Positions 13,772 to 21,195 of a stretch of DNA of 31,159 nucleotides are shown piece by piece. The translations under genes were made by a program, and so were the position numbers. The notes under the pieces were generated by a model that was given only the letters and a program-made list of their open reading frames with translations, did no database searches and was not told where the DNA came from. How positions within the stretch are numbered: the first letter of the stretch is position 1; each line of letters starts with the position of its first letter. Location of the stretch: contig SKWC01000367.1 in assembly GCA_007129145.1 (NCBI GenBank), positions 1 through 31,159 on the forward strand. The letters run 5' to 3'. This DNA is from Rubritepida sp. GTDB lineage: Bacteria > Pseudomonadota > Alphaproteobacteria > Acetobacterales > Acetobacteraceae.

Positions 13772-15271
13772 TCAAAGCAACGCCAACTGATGGTCGGCAT
13801 TGCGATACGTTCCTCTGCCCGGAAGATGAATGACCCATCCTTTCTTCCGATACTCCCTCATCCGCTGCAGCGCCCGGTTCCGTGCCCATTTGTCAAACTG
13901 ATCTTCACAGTCGATGATGATGCCCCGGTCTTTGGATTCGTGCGTCCGGCTGGCCCGTCCGAATGCCTGAACGACCGGTATCTCTCCGACCTCTCCGCTC
14001 GCGTAAACGACGATCTGCAGGGCGCGGAAGTCCACGCCCGTATCCCACACGCCCGTCGCAATGGCCGTACGGAGGTCGCCCCGCTCAAAGGCGCGGCGCA
14101 GTTCGTTCCGCCGGCTATCAGACAGGGGCTGAAAATCAGGGGGCAGAAGATCGGATTCGACCAACTCGGCCACCCGCCTGCTGTCCTGTGATCCGTAGAT
14201 GATCGGTACGTCGGGCAACAGGCGGCTGATGTGCGCCGCGTGCTCCAGAGTCTGTACGAGGACAAGGGTCTGTGCGTCGGGCGGCGTGCCGTACTTCTTC
14301 TTCGCCTTCTCCACCCCGCTGAGCAGTGCCCTGTTCCGCGCGCCGTTCTTCCAGTAGCAGCGCCGCCGCTTCGTCACGCCGGACTTCGCATCCCCGCAGG
14401 TGTTGCGTTCCGGTACGCCGACGGCAAGGCTCTGCATTTCGACGTTCAGCGGTACGACCGCTCCGTCCGCAACGGCATCCTGGTAGCTGACGTGGCAGAC
14501 GGCCGGGCCGAAGAGCGCTTCGATAACCAGATCGGCGCCATCCGTCCGTCCGTACGGCGTGGCTGAGAAGCCGAACCATTTGTACGGCGTGCGCAGCTGT
14601 GCCAGATCCTCGGATGTCTTTGAAGCCGCTGCCTTATGGACTTCGTCAAAGAGAAGGATTTCCGGATTGGCCAGCGACGCTTTCAGCACGGACTTGTCCG
14701 TACTGACGAGAAGCCGTTGATCCATCTCAGCCTTTCCGCCGCCCACCCGTCCGACCCGCGGGGTAAAGGCCCGGAACTCTTCGTACATCTTCTCCATCAA
14801 ATCCCTGCGCGGAACGACCACCAGGATCTTCGCCTGCGGGTAGAGGAGGGACAGGCAGCGGACCAGAAAACTCTTTCCCCAGCCGGTCGGCGCCACGATC
14901 ACACCCCTGTCCCACCGGATCATCGCTTTGAGTGCGTCTTCCTGGCCGACCCGGAAGCTGAGGTCCGGTATGTTGCGCAGCAGGTTGTCGAAATCGGGAC
15001 GGTGCGGAAAGGGCGGACGCAGGTCCTCAAACCGGTGGGGCCGACCCGATGCCTTCAGCGCCGTCAGCACCTTGGACCGCAGGCCGGCCAGTGTGTAGAG
15101 CTTGCCGCCCTCGATGCCGTAGACCCGCCGCCGGATCAGATTGGCCGGCCGGTCCTTGGCGTGCCGTCCGTGCAACGTCTGTACGTGCGTATATGTGAGC
15201 AGACCGCCCAGCAGGTCTTCACAGCTGGGCGCTACTTCAATGATGTTTGCCGACTGTCTGACCTGGATCAC
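13772..15271 (-). CDS. SF2 DNA helicase (UvsW/XPB-like)
   Basis: The start is GTG 15271, overlapping the previous stop (GTGA) and preceded by GGAGG; the frame is open to 15316 but no better start exists. The 499-residue product shows superfamily 2 motifs in order: Walker A APTGWGKS at 127-134, DEVH at 209-212, SATPY at 236-240 and the motif VI region QAFGRASR near the C-terminus. N-terminal residues 1-100 are typical of the UvsW-like and XPB-like group. Such helicases remodel branched DNA and control recombination-dependent replication, which fits with the RecA-like and SbcCD-like genes. A small insertion after SATPY contains an NTCGDAK loop. Confidence 0.88.
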   Translation of the reverse strand: MIQVRQSANIIEVAPSCEDLLGGLLTYTHVQTLHGRHAKDRPANLIRRRVYGIEGGKLYTLAGLRSKVLTALKASGRPHRFEDLRPPFPHRPDFDNLLRNIPDLSFRVGQEDALKAMIRWDRGVIVAPTGWGKSFLVRCLSLLYPQAKILVVVPRRDLMEKMYEEFRAFTPRVGRVGGGKAEMDQRLLVSTDKSVLKASLANPEILLFDEVHKAAASKTSEDLAQLRTPYKWFGFSATPYGRTDGADLVIEALFGPAVCHVSYQDAVADGAVVPLNVEMQSLAVGVPERNTCGDAKSGVTKRRRCYWKNGARNRALLSGVEKAKKKYGTPPDAQTLVLVQTLEHAAHISRLLPDVPIIYGSQDSRRVAELVESDLLPPDFQPLSDSRRNELRRAFERGDLRTAIATGVWDTGVDFRALQIVVYASGEVGEIPVVQAFGRASRTHESKDRGIIIDCEDQFDKWARNRALQRMREYRKKGWVIHLPGRGTYRNADHQLALL

Positions 15272-15696
15272 TTTCTCACCTCCACGACGCTGAACCGTCC
15301 CCACCCGTCTCGCCATCCGTACGGAGACAGGCCGCGGAACCGACCGGCTTCATTTAACAGTGCGGCCAGCCCGTCCGTGCCAAGTTGGCTAGGTATCCGG
15401 GCAGCTACGGATACGCACGTACCGGCCAGAAAGGCCTCGTGCTCCGTAAACTCCGTTCCCTTGTAATATCGGCGGTACGTTCCGACCACGCCGCTGACAA
15501 CCAGATCAAAGTAGACGTCTTTGATTTCTGAAAAGTAGGCGCCCATTCCCTGGGCGCCGAATTGCAGCAGGCTGATCCACCAGCTGTTCATGAAGATGAC
15601 CTGCCCGTCCGCATTGCGCGGAAAGGCATCCGGACCCCTGCCCCGGACAGCGCCGAGGCAGGGGCTTTCAAACCGTAGGGTGACCGTAACCTTCAT
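15268..15696 (-). CDS. Unknown protein with a conserved GxxRGLSP-type C-terminus
   Basis: ATG 15696 follows AGAGG, which lies at the end of the 37-bp repeat. The 142-residue product begins MKVTVTLRFESPCLGAVRGR and contains DAFPRNADGQVIFMNSWW, HEAFLAGTCVSVAARIPS and a glycine-rich end RFRGLSPYGWRDGWGRFSVV. The pattern of beta strands, a hydrophobic helix and a terminal G-rich loop suggests a ferredoxin-like or RAMP-like fold, but that is a guess from sequence texture. It overlaps the SF2 helicase start by four bases, so it is cotranslated and may assist it. Confidence 0.75.
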   Translation of the reverse strand: MKVTVTLRFESPCLGAVRGRGPDAFPRNADGQVIFMNSWWISLLQFGAQGMGAYFSEIKDVYFDLVVSGVVGTYRRYYKGTEFTEHEAFLAGTCVSVAARIPSQLGTDGLAALLNEAGRFRGLSPYGWRDGWGRFSVVEVRK

Positions 15697-15731
15697 CAAA
15701 ACCTCTGGGTTGAAACCCCGCCCTTTAGGGC
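15695..15731 (-). repeat. Copy B of the 37-bp two-hairpin intergenic element
   Basis: This is the second copy of the element at 13722-13758 and touches the ATG of the gene at 15696. Here the first stem is extended to CCGCCC/GGGCGG. The remaining bases up to the SbcC-like stop at 15779 are AT-rich and contain nothing else that I recognise. Both copies precede a gene of unknown function and follow a recombination ATPase or helicase gene. Confidence 0.85.
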
Positions 15732-15778
15732 GGCTTTAATTTGGTTGGATTTAAAGGCGGATTTGATAAGCTGCGGCA

Positions 15779-17974
15779 TCAGACAGACCCCCCGCTTCCG
15801 AGCTGGATGACGTGGTCGAAAGCAGACAACAGCTCCTTCGCGTGTGTGATGACCAGAGTCTGCGCGCCGGACCCGCGGTTCAGTGCCGCCAGCTGGCGCA
15901 TCACGTCCGCCAGGTAGCCGACGTTGTCCGTATCCAGGTACTCGGTCGGCTCGTCCAGAGTGATCAGTCCGACGGTCGGTGCGAAGATCCGGTTGGTCGC
16001 GAAGCGGAAGGCCAGGCTCAGTACACACTGCTGCCCGCCGCTCAGCCGCTCGGCCGCATGGCGGTAGCCGTCCGGCTTGCTGACCCATACGTCCAAATCC
16101 TTGGTGATCTCTACGCCGAACGGATTGCCGAAGTAGCCGAGAAACTCGTTGCAGTCCCGGTTGAGCCGGACGACAAACCTGCGCATCGTTTCGGTCGGCA
16201 GGTTGTCCCGGTGGAACACCTCCCGTGCCTTTTCGAGCAGCGTACGGTAGGACCGGACGGCTTCCTGCTTCTTCAACGTCGCCCTGGCCTTCTCCAAATC
16301 GGTCCGACAGGTCTCCGCCTCCCGGCGGGCGGCTCCGAGCTCTGCCTTCAGTTCGAAAACCTGGCTGGCCGCTGCGTCGTGTTTGCTTATCGTGTCTTTG
16401 GCCGCTTTTACTTCAGACTCTGAAAGCCGGGCGTTCGCCTGCTCTTTCAGTTCATCCAGCTTGTCTCCCAGCTGGTTGGCCTTCGATTCCGCGCGGACCT
16501 GGTCAGCCTGTGCGGCTGTGACTTCCTTCTGATAGGCCTCCCGCTCTTCGCGGATCTGCTCAAACAGACCGACCCACTCTTCAGACTTCGCCAGTTCTGC
16601 CGCATCCGCATCCGACCAACCCTCCGTACTGATCTGCTCACGGAGCAGACTGATCTGCTGCTCAAGCCGTTCGAACTCCAACCGGTAGGTCTGAAAGGCC
16701 AGCTGGTTGGCCGCCAAGGTCTTGTCGATGACGTGCAGCCGGGAAGAAAGCGCATCCTGGCGCTCGGCCGCCTGTACGAGGCGCGCCTCCTGCTTGCTCT
16801 GTTCGGCCTCCGGGTTTTCAATCGGACGGCCGCACTCCGAACAGACCGGGTCACCACTTTCCAACAGGACCAGCAGCTTGCGTGCCTGCCGGATCTCGGC
16901 CTCGACGTCTGCCAGCTCCGCCCGCTTATCAGTCTGCTCCCGCACGATGGCCGGATCGACTGCCAGGGGCGGCTCCATTCCGGCCAGCCGGCGTTCTGCG
17001 TTTTCAAGCTGCTGCCGCAGCTCTGCCGCCCGCTCGGCCCTTGCCTTCCGCGCGCGCAGATCCGCCGCCTTCGCCTGTACCTTGCCAATCACCGGCGCCA
17101 TCTGCGCGTAGTCCGGATCGACAGTACCGAGCTTTTCTTCCGCCGCCTTGAGTACGGCTGCCGCAGTGACGGCTTCCTCGTAGGCGGCCTTTACAGTCGG
17201 CAGGAGCTGAACGTACTGCTGCTGCGCCTGTACGGCTGCTTCGTGCCCTGTCAGCCGGCCCCTGGCCTGTTCGGCCGGCCCGGCTGCCCGCTCCGCCAGC
17301 ACTTCCGCGCCTGCCAGGCTCTGGCTGGTCATCTTTTCCCGGCCTTCTGCCTCCCGAAGGCGCTGCTCATACTCATCGACCGGCACGGCCAGTTCGATCA
17401 ACGGGTAGGCGCTGAGTTCCCGGTAGAGCGCCGTGTAGACGGCCTCCGCCCGGCTGACGCCCGGCAGGATGCTCATTACCGCCGCCTTCCGCTCAGCCGG
17501 CGTTTCGAACAGCAGTTTGGACAGATCCTTCTGACCGACGAACACGTGGGTGTTCAGTACCGACCCGGACACGCCGGTCAGCTCAAGGAGCAGGCGGTTC
17601 GCGTCTGCCAGCTTGGTAACCGGCGCTTCGAGGCCGTCGAGTTCCAGCCGTACCTTCGTGGTCGTTCCCTTCCGCTCCCTGCCACCCTCCGGTGTGTCAA
17701 CGTACGGTGCGCGGATCGTCCGACTGATCCGTCCGTTCTGCCCGTTGGCAACGAAGGTCGCTGACAGGACGGCATCATCCTCGCCGTCCCGTATGTTCTC
17801 CTCCAGCCGTCCGAGCGGAGGCGTACCGGTCAGCAGCATGCTGACGGCTCCGACCAGATTGGACTTGCCCGAGCCGTTCGGCCCGATGATCGCATTCGTA
17901 CCCGGTCCGAGTTGGACGCGCTGGTGCTCGTGCTGGCACCAGTTCCGTACTTCCACTTCTCTAATCTGAATCAT
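15779..17974 (-). CDS. SbcC/Rad50/gp46-like recombination ATPase
   Basis: The product has 731 residues and starts at ATG 17974 behind GGAG, overlapping the preceding gene. Walker A GPNGSGKS is at 31-38. Long coiled-coil stretches flank a zinc hook with CSEC at about 378-381. The ABC signature ERLSGGQQ is at about 642 and Walker B LITLDEPTEYLD at about 670, followed by VITHAKE. This is the complete Rad50/SbcC layout, on the short side for the family. With the SbcD-like nuclease it would process DNA ends for recombination-dependent replication. The T4 counterpart is gp46. The ATPase parts are intact. Confidence 0.92.
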   Translation of the reverse strand: MIQIREVEVRNWCQHEHQRVQLGPGTNAIIGPNGSGKSNLVGAVSMLLTGTPPLGRLEENIRDGEDDAVLSATFVANGQNGRISRTIRAPYVDTPEGGRERKGTTTKVRLELDGLEAPVTKLADANRLLLELTGVSGSVLNTHVFVGQKDLSKLLFETPAERKAAVMSILPGVSRAEAVYTALYRELSAYPLIELAVPVDEYEQRLREAEGREKMTSQSLAGAEVLAERAAGPAEQARGRLTGHEAAVQAQQQYVQLLPTVKAAYEEAVTAAAVLKAAEEKLGTVDPDYAQMAPVIGKVQAKAADLRARKARAERAAELRQQLENAERRLAGMEPPLAVDPAIVREQTDKRAELADVEAEIRQARKLLVLLESGDPVCSECGRPIENPEAEQSKQEARLVQAAERQDALSSRLHVIDKTLAANQLAFQTYRLEFERLEQQISLLREQISTEGWSDADAAELAKSEEWVGLFEQIREEREAYQKEVTAAQADQVRAESKANQLGDKLDELKEQANARLSESEVKAAKDTISKHDAAASQVFELKAELGAARREAETCRTDLEKARATLKKQEAVRSYRTLLEKAREVFHRDNLPTETMRRFVVRLNRDCNEFLGYFGNPFGVEITKDLDVWVSKPDGYRHAAERLSGGQQCVLSLAFRFATNRIFAPTVGLITLDEPTEYLDTDNVGYLADVMRQLAALNRGSGAQTLVITHAKELLSAFDHVIQLGSGGSV

Positions 17975-18368
17975 CCTTCTGCTCCTTCTTAATAGCGTAC
18001 AGGCTTGCGGAAACGCCTACCACGTGGTCCTTAACCGTTACTTCGACCCGTGGGGCGGTCATGCAGTCGGCTCCCTGCTGGCGAAGCTCTTGTGCCAGAT
18101 CCGCTGCACACATGGCCACGACTTCCCGGATGTCCCGCCTTCCGGCCCTCATATCCTCCGTCGGAATGCTGTAAAGCAGCGTGCTGATCTGAATGACTTC
18201 ACACAGGTCCGGGCGGTCTTCGGCCGTAAAGGCCTCCGCTACCATCTGCTCACAGAGCGAGCGCACTACGCGCAGCACACGTTCCGTGTCGTCACTGCAG
18301 AAGGTCTTCATCAGCTCTTTACGAACGGCTTCTCTGGCGGGATCCGCACTTGTGTTTTCTTTGTCCAT
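17961..18368 (-). CDS. Unknown small protein between SbcD-like and SbcC-like genes
   Basis: ATG 18368 follows ATAGGAGAA. The 135-residue product begins MDKENTSADPAREAVRKELM and is mostly helical with three cysteines. It contains TAEDRPDLCEVIQISTLLYS and ends in an acidic/basic segment AIKKEQKDDSD. It is overlapped by the SbcC-like start at its 3' end and follows the SbcD-like gene by nine bases, so it is probably expressed with them. No family is recognised. A subunit or regulator of the nuclease complex is possible by position only. Confidence 0.75.
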   Translation of the reverse strand: MDKENTSADPAREAVRKELMKTFCSDDTERVLRVVRSLCEQMVAEAFTAEDRPDLCEVIQISTLLYSIPTEDMRAGRRDIREVVAMCAADLAQELRQQGADCMTAPRVEVTVKDHVVGVSASLYAIKKEQKDDSD

Positions 18369-18377
18369 ACGTTTCTC

Positions 18378-19511
18378 CTATACGTTTTCGATACCAACAG
18401 ATTTGCGCCACCTCTCGAACACCGGCGCCGTCTGCTCGGCGTTCAGCAGATCCGCGCAGAGGCTGTGCAGTTCGGTACCGGGGCTGGCAAACTCCGCCAA
18501 GCAGTCGGCCACGTCGGCCGTCTCTTCGATCGGCGCCTCTTCTTCGGATCCGATGACCGCTTTGATGACCGTCGGCCGGAGCCACAGATAACCTTTCCGG
18601 CTACCGGCATCGCCGAGGGCAGCCTGCAGGCGGCTCTCGACGTACGGAACGTCCGTCCGGTAGTCCACGACGAAAACGGGGAATCGGAGCGGATCGGACG
18701 GATCACCGACAGGCAGTTCCTGGAACCGTTCGACCAACCGGTCCAGGTCCGCCTCTTCGTTGACCACGCAGGCGTGATACGGACGGGTACGGAGCGGAAT
18801 GGGCGTGACGACTATGCCGTCCGCATCCGAATTGGCCGAATCATCAAGGGGCAGATCAGCAGACCGCTGAATCAGAAAGACCGACTTCTCCCACGGATCC
18901 CGGATGTTGGTCACGTGCGTGCTGCCCGGTGAGAGCAGCCGAACGGGCGGACCGTCCGTCCGCTCGAACATCTGATCAATCCGCTCGTGGTAGTCGCCGA
19001 TCCACACGTGTGTGACGTGCGGCGGCACCCATTCGAGACTGAAGTTCCACCCGAGGGGAAAGACCTCTTTGCACAGCTGGTGCAGTATGACGGCCTTTGC
19101 CTCTTTCGGTACGAAGCTCAGCGCGTTCTCCAGGTCGGCAGGGTTGCGGGCGTCCAGTCCGTAGATTCCGAAGTTTGTCCACGGGTAGGTCAGCTTCTTC
19201 TCCAAGTGGGTAAGCTGCGGATTCAGAACGGTCGGCCACGGCGGGTCGGCAAAGTCATGGTTGCCCTGGATGACACCGACGGGCAGGCCCTCTGATGCGA
19301 TCCGGTCGACCATCAGGCCGAACTGTTCGGCATCGGCCGCGCTGGGCCTCGGGGTATCAAAGATGTCGCCGCCGATAACCAGGGCGGCCTGGTGGGCGAG
19401 GCACAGGTCAGCAATCTGACGCAGGCTGTGATAGGCATCACCGCTGAGCGATGGGATCGAGCCCCAGGTCCGGGGTTTGATATGCAGGTCGGCTGTGAAG
19501 ATAAGGTTCAT
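18378..19511 (-). CDS. SbcD/Mre11/gp47-like nuclease subunit
   Basis: The 377-residue protein begins MNLIFTADLHIKPRTWGSIP, with D8 and H10 of the calcineurin-like phosphoesterase motif I. GGDIFD has D49, GNHD has N84-H85-D86, and the later IGDYHE segment is where the final metal ligands are expected. These are the di-metal site residues of Mre11/SbcD nucleases. Together with the SbcC-like ATPase it would trim or open DNA ends. The C-terminal part is less conserved, with an acidic stretch SEEEAPIEE. The gene overlaps the preceding ORF by 74 bases. Confidence 0.9.
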   Translation of the reverse strand: MNLIFTADLHIKPRTWGSIPSLSGDAYHSLRQIADLCLAHQAALVIGGDIFDTPRPSAADAEQFGLMVDRIASEGLPVGVIQGNHDFADPPWPTVLNPQLTHLEKKLTYPWTNFGIYGLDARNPADLENALSFVPKEAKAVILHQLCKEVFPLGWNFSLEWVPPHVTHVWIGDYHERIDQMFERTDGPPVRLLSPGSTHVTNIRDPWEKSVFLIQRSADLPLDDSANSDADGIVVTPIPLRTRPYHACVVNEEADLDRLVERFQELPVGDPSDPLRFPVFVVDYRTDVPYVESRLQAALGDAGSRKGYLWLRPTVIKAVIGSEEEAPIEETADVADCLAEFASPGTELHSLCADLLNAEQTAPVFERWRKSVGIENV

Positions 19512-20367
19512 TTATTTTTTCCTTGGGTATGACGATTGGGAAGGCGGGGATGGGCCGGACCTTCCGTCCGATCGAATCCCGCAGCTCTGAGGCGACGGCA
19601 CAGACGTCCGCGAATTCGCCGTCCGCTTCTTCGGTCGGAAGGAGCAGGCGGGACGGGTAGCGGCGGAACCGGACGAACCGGTCCGCCACGTCCGCCGGCG
19701 TTTCAAAGGTCCGCCAGGTCAGGTCTGATGGGAGCAGCGCCGCGGGGCCAAAGACAACCAGCAGGGTGTGGACGGCCCATTGGGACAGCTGCGGTACGTA
19801 AGACAGGACCTTGTACGTCCAGGTCGGTGCCCTTTTCATCCGCCGCCGCCAGACAGCTGTCTGCTGGCGGTGTAGTAAGAGCGCCTCTCTGCCTGGAACG
19901 GGCCGGCCGTTCGGATCGGCCTGCAGGTGGGCGGCGATGTGAACCGGGCCGGTCCATACGGTCGCTGCCTTCCACAAGGCAGACCGCTCAGCCCGTACCT
20001 TGCGCATCCAGCACCAGGGGCATACCCGGTGCTTCCGGCAGGTCAGATTAGTAGCAGGGTCAAGCTGTAAGCCAAACGGAGCGCAGTCGCTCAGAACCGC
20101 GGTCTGCTGCCTGTTCAGATGCAGCGCCTCAGACGTGCGGCTTACTTTGCGCTTCCAGAAGTGCCGTACCGCCCGTCCGCGCGCCGCAAGCTGATATTCC
20201 TTTTCTTTACTATCTGGAATGTCGATCTGCGGTGCGTACTCCGGGGGACGGGTATAGAAATGACGAACGGCCTCACAGTCTTTGAAAACCGGTTCGACTA
20301 CGCTCCACCAGCCAGACGTCTGACAGGCACGGAGATCTGTCCCACTGATCCGTACGGTCCGCCCCAC
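19438..20367 (-). CDS. Unknown protein with a Rep-like cysteine motif
   Basis: GTG 20367 follows AGGAAGG by six bases. The 309-residue product has TCRKHRVCPWCWMRK at about residue 109. That CxxHxxCPxC pattern recalls the N-terminal zinc motif of rolling-circle Rep proteins. No convincing HUH motif is present, because HIAAH differs from it. The protein is rich in Arg and Trp, in line with DNA binding. The last 25 codons lie within the SbcD-like gene. An accessory DNA-binding role is more likely than a replication initiator, given that the phage has its own fork proteins. Confidence 0.7.
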   Translation of the reverse strand: MGRTVRISGTDLRACQTSGWWSVVEPVFKDCEAVRHFYTRPPEYAPQIDIPDSKEKEYQLAARGRAVRHFWKRKVSRTSEALHLNRQQTAVLSDCAPFGLQLDPATNLTCRKHRVCPWCWMRKVRAERSALWKAATVWTGPVHIAAHLQADPNGRPVPGREALLLHRQQTAVWRRRMKRAPTWTYKVLSYVPQLSQWAVHTLLVVFGPAALLPSDLTWRTFETPADVADRFVRFRRYPSRLLLPTEEADGEFADVCAVASELRDSIGRKVRPIPAFPIVIPKEKINEPYLHSRPAYQTPDLGLDPIAQR

Positions 20368-20488
20368 GGTTCACCTTCCTGTTAGAGGCGGGGCACAGTG
20401 CCGTGGTGTTCGCCTACCACTTCCGCCTCGGAACCTACCCTATGTGTTCTTACTGTAGTCAGTCAAGCCGTTACGCAAAGAAACGATC
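20368..20488 (-). promoter_or_regulatory. 120-bp gap with a weak candidate promoter
   Basis: The gap has a minus-strand TTGACT (20461-20466) with only a poor -10 about 17-18 bases further on (CATAGG or TAGGGT). A T-rich stretch from the end of the upstream gene precedes it. No hairpin with a T-run is visible. I regard the promoter as possible, not established. Confidence 0.25.
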
Positions 20489-20845
20489 CTACGCCTCCTC
20501 TTCTTTTACGCCCGGATCGGTCCAGGGCGCTCCTTTTTCACTTTTCTCGGCCGGCTGTCCTGCCTGCGACGCTGCGCGCATCGCGTGGCTGCAAATATCG
20601 AGCACGTTGTTTGCCAGGAACTGATAGAACAGACCCAGCCGTTGCATCATGCGCGTCAGGTCCGTCGCACCGACCCGTCCGCCGTTCGTTTTCATCAGAC
20701 CGATGGTCATCACGTCTGATGCGTCTCCTGGTAGGTTCCAGTCAAACACCAGTGTCACGCCGCGCAGGGCGGAGTGGTCGGCCAGCAGCTTCGCTAGCAG
20801 TTCGTCTGCGTCTCTTTTCACCTGTTCAGAGAGGTCTGCGTCCAT
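20489..20845 (-). CDS. Unknown small helical protein
   Basis: ATG 20845 follows AAAGGAGAT. The 118-residue product begins MDADLSEQVKRDADELLAKL and contains LTRMMQRLGLFYQFLANNVL, a helical pair, then an acidic tail ending GVKEEEA. It overlaps the end of the membrane protein gene by 20 bases. No domain is recognised. Confidence 0.72.
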   Translation of the reverse strand: MDADLSEQVKRDADELLAKLLADHSALRGVTLVFDWNLPGDASDVMTIGLMKTNGGRVGATDLTRMMQRLGLFYQFLANNVLDICSHAMRAASQAGQPAEKSEKGAPWTDPGVKEEEA

Positions 20846-21014
20846 CTGGATCTCCTTTGTTCATGTTGTTCAGTACCACGTACACCACCAGGCAGCAGGC
20901 AAATACGAGCAGCATCAAAAAGGCAACGTCGTACGCGCCCACACAGTGGGCAGTAACCGCGCCGGCCAAAAAGAGGACTGCCGTGTTGCCTACAAAACGC
21001 TCCGTCTTATCCAT
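20826..21014 (-). CDS. Small two-span membrane protein
   Basis: ATG 21014 follows GGGAGGG. The 62-residue product has two hydrophobic segments (about residues 9-24 and 28-48) joined by a short CVGAYD turn, then a polar tail NKGDPDGRRPL. The size and two spans are compatible with a holin-like or accessory membrane peptide, but nothing more specific is visible and no endolysin is nearby. It follows the small gene downstream of the terminase. Confidence 0.65.
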   Translation of the reverse strand: MDKTERFVGNTAVLFLAGAVTAHCVGAYDVAFLMLLVFACCLVVYVVLNNMNKGDPDGRRPL

Positions 21015-21189
21015 TCGACGCCCTCCCGGGGCTGACCGGATCGATCAGCCTGTTTTGAGGTTCTCGCAGTGGCCGCCGGTGCGCCCGCCACATTCCTGTA
21101 ACATACGACGGCACCGGTCCGTCAGCAGGTATGAGCCGTTTTGCCCGCAGGTACGCTTTGGCAGTTTTCATAATCGGCAAACTCATCAT
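21007..21189 (-). CDS. Small basic protein after the terminase gene
   Basis: Two ATG codons in tandem (21189 and 21186) follow TAGGAG, three bases after the terminase stop. The 60-residue product begins MMSLPIMKTAKAYLRAKRLI and is basic with prolines. It overlaps the membrane protein gene by eight bases. No function is recognised. The ribosome binding site and operon position support translation more than the sequence does. Confidence 0.55.
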   Translation of the reverse strand: MMSLPIMKTAKAYLRAKRLIPADGPVPSYVTGMWRAHRRPLREPQNRLIDPVSPGRASNG

Positions 21190-21195
21190 CGTCTC

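Noticed and set aside
19438..20367. Rolling-circle replication initiator
   Set aside because: The CxxHxxCPxC motif is suggestive, but the HUH motif and catalytic Tyr context were not found, and the phage encodes a full fork machinery.
20826..21014. Holin
   Set aside because: Two membrane spans alone are not enough, and no endolysin or spanin gene is nearby.
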